Shown here: piece by piece, positions 58,630 to 64,000 of the stretch
Position numbering within the stretch: position 1 is the stretch's first letter
Layout of the letters: the number at the start of each line of letters is the position of its first letter
From: Thermococcus sp. LS1
Lineage (GTDB): Archaea; Methanobacteriota_B; Thermococci; Thermococcales; Thermococcaceae
Direction: 5' to 3'
NCBI RefSeq assembly: GCF_012027395.1
Contig: NZ_SNUJ01000002.1
Span: 124,001-188,000 of the forward strand
Length of the DNA: 64,000 nucleotides
Position numbers and translations under genes: made by a program
Notes under the pieces: model-generated
What the model was told of the DNA's origin: nothing
Database searches by the model: none
The model's input: the letters and a program-made list of their open reading frames with translations, nothing else

Positions 58630-58692
58630 CTGGGGATGATGACCATTTCCCTCACTCTGAAGAGTGATGAGGAGCCGATGCTCTGACCCAGC
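58630..58692 (+). ncRNA. Box C/D sRNA (rRNA/tRNA 2'-O-methylation guide)
   Basis: All boxes are present in order: box C ATGATGA (58636-58642), a 14-nt guide CCATTTCCCTCACT, box D' CTGA (58657-58660), 4-nt spacer, box C' GTGATGA (58664-58670), a 12-nt guide GGAGCCGATGCT and box D CTGA (58683-58686). The flanks CTGGG and CCCAG can pair as a terminal stem. A TATA-like element sits 25 bp upstream. The two guides should direct 2'-O-methylation at the fifth base upstream of each D box; I could not identify targets with certainty. Confidence 0.88.
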
Positions 58693-58746
58693 TATTCCCA
58701 CAAAACTATTTTAAAGAATACCTCTCTAATCCATATGGTGTTATGA

Positions 58747-59430
58747 ATGATCAGGGCTAAAACGGAGTTTGATGCCTGTAAAGAAGTTTTTATAAGCTCC
58801 ACCCCAAAGCTTTTTGAGCTTCTGTTTGAGGACATTCCAATCCGTCATCCAGAGTATGCCACGTTCTTAGCTGATAGGGGAGTTTATATAATTGACTCAA
58901 ATGGTTACAAGTTGCTCCGTCTTGAATGTCGAGAGGGGAAAAAATTGCTACTTCAAGAGCTCCATGACAGGAACATTGAGCCACAAACTGTGTTGGATAC
59001 TTACCTCGGTACTCTGTTCGCAGTTTTTGAACAGGCAAATATAAAAGAAAAAACCACACTTGCCTACTACACAGGGAATGAGTTCGTAGAGCCAATTGAA
59101 ATAAAAGTGATCGGTCATCCCTCGGGATTTATGAAAGGGTCTTTTACCCTCTTTGACGAGTTAATATCAAAGAATTATCGCAGTATACGGCTTGATAAAG
59201 TGAAAAAGCCTCCAACGCTAACCTACGACCCCCTCGAAGCATTTGATAACAGAATTTCCAACAGTTCGATACTAATATTTGAAAAAGATACTCTAAGGGA
59301 GCTCGCTGTTATGAGCTTCGAGAATTTCCTAAAGGTAAAAGAGATATTCATACACACAACTCATTTCCATATCAATGCAGTTTTCTTTGGCTATCTGAAG
59401 TTTAAAATAAGAAAAATGCAGGGGATTTAG
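58747..59430 (+). CDS. Orphan protein of unknown family
   Basis: A 227-aa protein with no motif I recognise; it is predicted soluble and alpha/beta, basic near the end ([11 protein letters not shown]). Its codons are notably more AT-rich than those of its neighbours (for instance ATA, TTA, AAA and TTT prevail), and poly-A stretches interrupt it, as seen for horizontally acquired genes. A TATA-like TATTTTAAAG at 58707 gives a very short leader before ATG 58747. It converges on gatE with a 4-bp overlap. Confidence 0.65.
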   Translation: MIRAKTEFDACKEVFISSTPKLFELLFEDIPIRHPEYATFLADRGVYIIDSNGYKLLRLECREGKKLLLQELHDRNIEPQTVLDTYLGTLFAVFEQANIKEKTTLAYYTGNEFVEPIEIKVIGHPSGFMKGSFTLFDELISKNYRSIRLDKVKKPPTLTYDPLEAFDNRISNSSILIFEKDTLRELAVMSFENFLKVKEIFIHTTHFHINAVFFGYLKFKIRKMQGI

Positions 59431-61313
59431 GTGGTTACCAAATCCTGAATCTTTTTCTTCACGAGCTGGCTCACGAGCTTTCCGTCGGCCCTTCCGCGGA
59501 GCTTCGCCATAGCGCGGCCCATTATCATGCCCATCGCTCCCATACCCTTAGCCTTTATGACTTCGATGTTCTGCTGGATGACTTCGTCTATTATGCGCTC
59601 AACTTCCTCCTCGCTGAGTAGCGTCAGGCCCTTTTCTTCAGCAACCTGCTGGGCCGTCTTCTCCGGGTGAAGCGCGAGTTCCTTGAATATCTCCTCGAAG
59701 GCCTCCTTGGCTATCTTGCCGTTGAGATAAAGCTCGAAAGTCTCCCTGATGTGCTCGTCGGTGATGTTTTCGATGGGAACCTCCTTCTTGAGACCCTTGA
59801 GTACGACGACGAGTATTGATGCAGCGAGGGACGGCTTGACGCCCTTCGCTATGAGCTCTTCGAAGAGCTCGTCGCGTTCGTCGTTCACGAGGGTTTCAGC
59901 AAGGCTCTTGTCGATCTTGTACTCCTTCACATAGCGCTCGACCCTCTCCTGTGGGAGCTCTGGCAGGTTGGCAAGTATCTCGTCCTTCAGCTCGTCGGTG
60001 ATGAGTATTGGAGGTATGTCCGTCTCAGGATACATCCTCGCCTTACCGGGAAGCGGGCGCATGTACTGGGTGTTTCCATCGGGCAAAGCTCTCCTTGTTT
60101 CCTCCGGCACGCCGTCTATAGCCTCCTTCGCCCTCTGGAGAACCTCGCGGAGTGCTTTCTTGGCAGTTTCCTCCTCTGCGGCGACGAGGACGAAGGCGTC
60201 ATCCTCGCCGAGACCGAGTTTTTCGATAACTGCATTAACCTCTAATTCTGTAATTCCATAATTCGGTAACTCATCAATGTGGAAGATGCCCTTCACGTAT
60301 TTCTTGGCTCTGTCGGCCATCTCCGTTCCGAGCCTCCTGCCGGGCTGAATCTCTTTCCCGATGAGCCCGCGGAACTTGGGGAGCTTAACGGCGAGGACCT
60401 TTCCACCCTTCTTTATCGTACGCGCTATTATCTTAGAGCCGGTGTTCTCGAATATCTCAGTGACGTCGTAGAACTCCTCTTTGATGTCCTTGGGCTTGAC
60501 TCCACGCCTCCTCAACTCATCACGAATTTCGAGGAGCTTGAGCTGCCTTTCGATTTCTCTCTCAATGATGATTGGTATCATGTCAAGCTCCTGGACACCC
60601 TTGATCTCTACCCTAGCACCGCCCTTTATCGAAACGTTGAGGTCCTGCCTGATGGTTCCAAGGCCGCGCTTGACTTTCCTCGTCGCCCTCAGAGCGTCGC
60701 CTATGTATTTGGCGACTACCTTTGCCTGCTCCGGGTGGTGTATGTCCGGAGTCGTGCTTATTTCAACGAGAGGAATACCTAGCCTGTCGAGACGGTAGAT
60801 TACTTCCTTGTCTTTCCTTTCCACTATTCTACAGGCATCCTCCTCAAGGCAGACTGTCGGAATTCCAACGCTTCCCCAGGGCGTGTCAACTTTTCCGTTC
60901 ATGGCTATTATCGCTGTCCTCTGGAAGCCGGAGACGTTGGAGCCGTCTATGACGATTTTACGCATGAAGTGAACCTCGTCAACGGGAGTGGCGTTAAGGA
61001 GGTATGAAATCTGGAGGGCGACCTTGAGGGCTTCTTCGTCCGGCATATGTGGTGGTTCTTCGTCAATGTAAACGAGGTCTGCCAGCTCGTAACTGCCCTC
61101 GTAGATGTAAGTCCTCCCTTTCTTGAACTCCTCTAGAGCGGCCGGATCAATCTCTCCGAGCTCGCTTATAGTTGGCCTTAAACGGCGCTGGAAGGTGAAC
61201 TCCACCTCGTCGCTCAGCTCGCTCGGAACGGGTGAGAATAACTTCTTGGTGTCGAGCTGTCTGTGGATTTCAAGACCGACTTTAAGACCGAGCTTCTCGT
61301 AATCGTACGCCAT
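59427..61313 (-). CDS. gatE: Glu-tRNA(Gln) amidotransferase subunit E
   Basis: A 628-aa archaea-specific subunit that, with GatD, converts Glu-tRNA-Gln to Gln-tRNA-Gln. It has the GatB-like kinase core ([51 protein letters not shown]) with the AspRS-like insertion in the middle, and a C-terminal YqeY-like tail ([19 protein letters not shown]). ATG 61313 follows GAGGTGAT. It directly follows gatD (5-bp gap). Its presence implies that Gln-tRNA is made indirectly here. Confidence 0.97.
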   Translation of the reverse strand: MAYDYEKLGLKVGLEIHRQLDTKKLFSPVPSELSDEVEFTFQRRLRPTISELGEIDPAALEEFKKGRTYIYEGSYELADLVYIDEEPPHMPDEEALKVALQISYLLNATPVDEVHFMRKIVIDGSNVSGFQRTAIIAMNGKVDTPWGSVGIPTVCLEEDACRIVERKDKEVIYRLDRLGIPLVEISTTPDIHHPEQAKVVAKYIGDALRATRKVKRGLGTIRQDLNVSIKGGARVEIKGVQELDMIPIIIEREIERQLKLLEIRDELRRRGVKPKDIKEEFYDVTEIFENTGSKIIARTIKKGGKVLAVKLPKFRGLIGKEIQPGRRLGTEMADRAKKYVKGIFHIDELPNYGITELEVNAVIEKLGLGEDDAFVLVAAEEETAKKALREVLQRAKEAIDGVPEETRRALPDGNTQYMRPLPGKARMYPETDIPPILITDELKDEILANLPELPQERVERYVKEYKIDKSLAETLVNDERDELFEELIAKGVKPSLAASILVVVLKGLKKEVPIENITDEHIRETFELYLNGKIAKEAFEEIFKELALHPEKTAQQVAEEKGLTLLSEEEVERIIDEVIQQNIEVIKAKGMGAMGMIMGRAMAKLRGRADGKLVSQLVKKKIQDLVTT

Positions 61314-61318
61314 TGTCA

Positions 61319-62638
61319 TCACCTCAGGAACGTGTCAAACCTTGTGTAGGGCGTTATTTCGCCTGCGTAGTTCGTGAGCATCATCTCCCTGACTTCTTTT
61401 GGATCATCAGTGTGGCCGAGCACCCACATGAGCTTGACGTAAGCCGTCTCTGGAAGCATATCTTCGCACGGAATAACGCCCGCCTTGAGGAGCCTTCTTC
61501 CAGTGGAGTAAACGTTGAGATTCACCCTGCCGTAGAGGCACTGACTCGTCATGCAGACGGCAACGCCTTCCTCAGTAGCGCGTTGTATTGAGTCTATGAC
61601 ATAGGTCGGCACGTGGCCGAGACCGGTTCCCTCTATGACTATGCCTTTGTAGCCCTTGTCCACGAAGAAGTCTATTATCTCGGTGCTCATTCCGGGGAAG
61701 GCCTTTACCAGAGCGACCTTCTCCTCCATCTCGTCGTCGACCCAGACCTCGCTTTCAGTCCTTCTGCGGTAGTCCTTTCTGAGGAACTCGACCTCACCGC
61801 CCGGCCATATTCTGGCTATCGGTATATCGTTTATGCTCCTGAAGGCGTCCCTCCTGCTAGTGTGCATCTTCCTGACCTTGGTTCCCCTGTGAGCGAGGCA
61901 GTATGTGTCGCTAGTCTCTCCATGCATTACAACGGCGACCTCGCCGAAATCAGCTGTTGCCATTCTGACGGAGCATATGAGGTTCATCGCCGCGTCGCTG
62001 CTCGGCCTGTCCGAGCTTCTTTGGGCGCCGACGAGTATGACCGGCTTGCCTAAATCCCTGAGCATGAAGCTCAAAGCCGATGCGGTGTAGGCCATCGTAT
62101 CCGTTCCGTGGGCTATGATGACGCCGTCCTCGCCGTTGTTCAGCATGCCCGCAACTTCGTGGGCTATCCTGACCCAGTACGCAGGACGCATGTCCTCACT
62201 GAGAATGTTCATGAGGAGCTTCGGCGTTATGTTGGCTATTTCAAAAATCTCCGGAACCGCTTTGGCAAGTTCCTCCGCAGTGAAAGCCGGGTGGACGGCG
62301 CCGGTCTTGTAGTCTATCCTGCTCGCTATGGTCCCGCCCGTTCCGAGGATAGCAACGTTTGGAAGCTCCGGTCTCTTCGGAAACACTTCCTCGAACTCTA
62401 CTTCTTCCCTTGGCTTAGCCTTCTCGATGATTTCAACTGAAACTATCTGGTCAACGAGGATTCCAATGTTGTATCCATTGTCAAGCTTGAGCGTAAGCGT
62501 CTCGCCGGTGGAGAGCTCGTAGGGGTTCATGACTATTCCTTCATATATGCTCTCGTTTCCGTTCTCCTTTTCGATTATTCTGACGTAATCTCCAACATTG
62601 AGGCCCTTCTCCTGCATAAACCGCTCAACTTTGCGCAT
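61319..62638 (-). CDS. gatD: Glu-tRNA(Gln) amidotransferase subunit D
   Basis: A 439-aa asparaginase-type glutaminase subunit of the GatDE complex. The N-terminal domain (1-80) is the GatD-specific beta barrel; the asparaginase core shows [19 protein letters not shown] (first Thr) and [18 protein letters not shown] (Thr-Asp) and the Lys in [25 protein letters not shown] 62638 has GGAGGG upstream. TATA-like GGTTTATATTAA lies at 62671-62682. Confidence 0.97.
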   Translation of the reverse strand: MRKVERFMQEKGLNVGDYVRIIEKENGNESIYEGIVMNPYELSTGETLTLKLDNGYNIGILVDQIVSVEIIEKAKPREEVEFEEVFPKRPELPNVAILGTGGTIASRIDYKTGAVHPAFTAEELAKAVPEIFEIANITPKLLMNILSEDMRPAYWVRIAHEVAGMLNNGEDGVIIAHGTDTMAYTASALSFMLRDLGKPVILVGAQRSSDRPSSDAAMNLICSVRMATADFGEVAVVMHGETSDTYCLAHRGTKVRKMHTSRRDAFRSINDIPIARIWPGGEVEFLRKDYRRRTESEVWVDDEMEEKVALVKAFPGMSTEIIDFFVDKGYKGIVIEGTGLGHVPTYVIDSIQRATEEGVAVCMTSQCLYGRVNLNVYSTGRRLLKAGVIPCEDMLPETAYVKLMWVLGHTDDPKEVREMMLTNYAGEITPYTRFDTFLR

Positions 62639-62670
62639 AGCCTTTCCCTCCGCCCTATACTGGTGGAAGG

Positions 62671-62680
62671 TTAATATAAA
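62671..62680 (-). promoter_or_regulatory. TATA box of the gatDE operon
   Basis: TTTATATTAA on the minus strand, preceded by CCGAAGG (BRE-like), lies 33-42 bp before the gatD ATG. An AATGACAAT repeat occurs upstream at 62696-62704 and 62737-62745. Confidence 0.55.
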
Positions 62681-62744
62681 CCTTCGGGCTGAACGAATGA
62701 CAATAATCTCCCAAAAATTGGTATAAATCCTGTCATAATGACAA

Positions 62745-63038
62745 TCACTTAGGTGTTATCTTAAATCTCGGCTCCTCTATCCACTCTGACTTGCACCTCG
62801 GACAGCGGGAGGGTATGTTTATCTCCGGCCTGAAGATGAAGCCGCACTTTCTGCACTCGGCGGGCTTTATTAGAAGCACCTTTCCCTCATGCTTGAGGGT
62901 CTTTTGTATGGCCTTCAGGTCTTCGAGGATTACCTTCTTCGCCCCTCTGCCGCGGAGTTCTAATGCTACTGCCAGCTCACCCGGTGAGTAATCGCGCTCC
63001 TCCAAAAGCTTTATTATGCGCTGCCTACGAGTCATCAT
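62745..63038 (-). CDS. COG3357-type regulator: winged helix with zinc ribbon
   Basis: A 97-aa predicted transcription regulator. The N-terminal 50 residues form a helix-turn-helix (RRQRIIKLLEERDYSPGELAVAL), and the C-terminal part is a zinc ribbon with CRKCGFIF and CPRCKSEW. Tandem ATG codons at 63038 and 63035 are the likely start; a CTTTATATC TATA element at 63062-63070 predicts an almost leaderless mRNA. It is divergent from pus10 by 45 bp. Target genes are unknown. Confidence 0.82.
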   Translation of the reverse strand: MMTRRQRIIKLLEERDYSPGELAVALELRGRGAKKVILEDLKAIQKTLKHEGKVLLIKPAECRKCGFIFRPEINIPSRCPRCKSEWIEEPRFKITPK

Positions 63039-63083
63039 CGCGAGATTGTCGAAAAGGTGAGATATAAAGCTTAGGGTGGGAAC

Positions 63084-64000
63084 ATGATAGTCGAGAAGGC
63101 CGAAAAGGTTCTTGAAGCACATAGCCTCTGCGACCACTGCCTCGGCAGGCTCTTTGCCCGGCTTGGAAGAGGTACTAACGAGGAACGCGGGAAGGCAATA
63201 AGGTTCGTCGTTAACATGGAGCGCTCCGCGAAAGGATTAGAGCCAATAGAAGAGGCTACGAAGTGTGAGCTCTGCAGGAACGTTTTTGAGAGGATTCCCG
63301 AACTCGTTGAACTCATGGAAAATGTGAGCGAAGGGATAGAGTTCGACACTTTTTTAGTCGGTTCCCGCTTCTCCGAGGAGATAAAGGAGATAGAAAAAGT
63401 CCTCTGGGAAGAGTTCGGTATAGACACTGGCGAGCCCATAAACAGAGAATTCAACCGCGAGCTTGGCAAGGCTTTTGGCCTCGCAACTGGAAAGGATACT
63501 TCAAAAACTCCTGATGTTGTTTTCATAGTCGAGCCATATTCGGGGAAGATCGAACTTCAGATAAATCCCCTCTACATTTATGGCCGCTATAGAAAGCTTG
63601 TTAGGGGTATTCCGCAGACGCCCCTCCCGGAATTCGAGGAGAGCGTTGCGTCTATAATCTGCCGTCCATTCTCTAGGGCCGCGAGAGGAAAGTGCGTCTT
63701 TAAGGGCGCCGGCAGGGAGGATGTTGACGTTAGGATGCTCGGCAATGGCAGGCCCTTCATCCTCGAGATAAAAGGTCCAAAGAAAAGGAAGCTCGATCTC
63801 GAGGCTATAGCAAAGGAGATAAACGCGAACGGAAAGGTAGAGGTTCTTGACCTTCGTTTTGTGACCGCTAAGGAGGCTGAGGAAGTTCTCACAAAGAACC
63901 ACCGGAAGGAATACCTCGCCCTGGTTCTCGTCGAAGATGGTGTAACTCCTGAGGAAGCCGAGAAAGTGGCGAGAGAGCTTAGAGGGCTTGAGATACACCA
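63084..64000 (+). CDS. pus10: tRNA pseudouridine synthase Pus10 (3'-truncated by window)
   Basis: The first 305 residues of archaeal Pus10, which makes pseudouridine 54/55 in tRNA. A Cys-rich zinc module (CDHCLGRLF...CELC) is followed by a THUMP-like region and the catalytic core, where GAGREDVDVRMLGNGRPF carries the nucleophilic Asp. The reading frame is open to base 64000, so the C-terminus lies outside. ATG 63084 follows GGGTGGG. Confidence 0.95.
   Translation, partial: MIVEKAEKVLEAHSLCDHCLGRLFARLGRGTNEERGKAIRFVVNMERSAKGLEPIEEATKCELCRNVFERIPELVELMENVSEGIEFDTFLVGSRFSEEIKEIEKVLWEEFGIDTGEPINREFNRELGKAFGLATGKDTSKTPDVVFIVEPYSGKIELQINPLYIYGRYRKLVRGIPQTPLPEFEESVASIICRPFSRAARGKCVFKGAGREDVDVRMLGNGRPFILEIKGPKKRKLDLEAIAKEINANGKVEVLDLRFVTAKEAEEVLTKNHRKEYLALVLVEDGVTPEEAEKVARELRGLEIH

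Overview
The window is a gene-dense stretch of a hyperthermophilic euryarchaeal chromosome, almost certainly a Thermococcus. Support comes from archaeal-only proteins (RNA polymerase subunit L, exosome Csl4, GatDE amidotransferase, Pus10, Hjc, archaemetzincin, a TIP26-like TBP-interacting protein), TATA boxes about 25 bp upstream of likely transcript starts, GGAGGTGA-type ribosome sites, frequent GTG/TTG starts, and tRNA genes with encoded CCA. Many proteins read as close relatives of T. kodakarensis and Pyrococcus proteins. No rRNA operon, CRISPR array, insertion sequence, provirus or recognisable defence island is present; most of the window is chromosomal core.

Layout. 1-9.2 kb: HD phosphohydrolase, NusA-like KH protein, aspS, a large S-layer/CARDB-type exported protein, pth2-truD, a HAD phosphatase-GNAT pair and an M20 aminoacylase. 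9.3-10.4 kb: tandem tRNA-Ala and tRNA-Val, then about 900 bp of non-coding DNA built from several repeat families. 10.4-18 kb: DUF357, UPF0212, pyrG flanked by two membrane proteins, S8e, a zinc-ribbon membrane protein, a NOG1-type GTPase and a metallo-beta-lactamase-fold enzyme. 18.2-21.4 kb: an overlapping operon for UppP-like phosphatase, GlmU-like nucleotidyltransferase and a DUF835 membrane protein. 21.4-29.6 kb: a four-CBS protein with an HPF-like C-terminus, tRNA-Ser, map, trkH with an ECF-type ATPase, the HepT-like/amzA/CYTH/helical-repeat operon and an M42 TET peptidase. 29.7-38.1 kb: exported protein and hjc, gamma-carbonic anhydrase-like protein with a cis-prenyltransferase, TIP26, DUF257, thrS, and csl4-DUF2067-rpoL. 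38.2-48.2 kb: GT-C glycosyltransferase with a mini-RNase III-like protein, sppA operon, a pterin-cofactor locus (folP-like opposite beta-RFAP synthase), AGOG and an ABC-2 exporter. 48.2-64 kb: UbiD decarboxylase, XPB-like helicase, truA, pheST, tdh, MinD-like ATPase with hmgA, a box C/D sRNA, an unrecognised orphan gene, gatDE, a COG3357 regulator and pus10 (cut by the window end).

Themes. Translation is strongly represented: four tRNA synthetases (five synthetase genes), GatDE, three pseudouridine synthases, three tRNAs, S8e, one C/D sRNA and peptidyl-tRNA hydrolase. Isoprenoid and glycan metabolism is scattered through it (hmgA, UbiD candidate for the archaeal mevalonate route, cis-prenyltransferase, UppP-like, GlmU-like, GT-C). 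The two signals I consider most worth follow-up are the repeat island after the tRNA pair and the CBS-HPF-like fusion. I did not find a convincing new multi-gene system.
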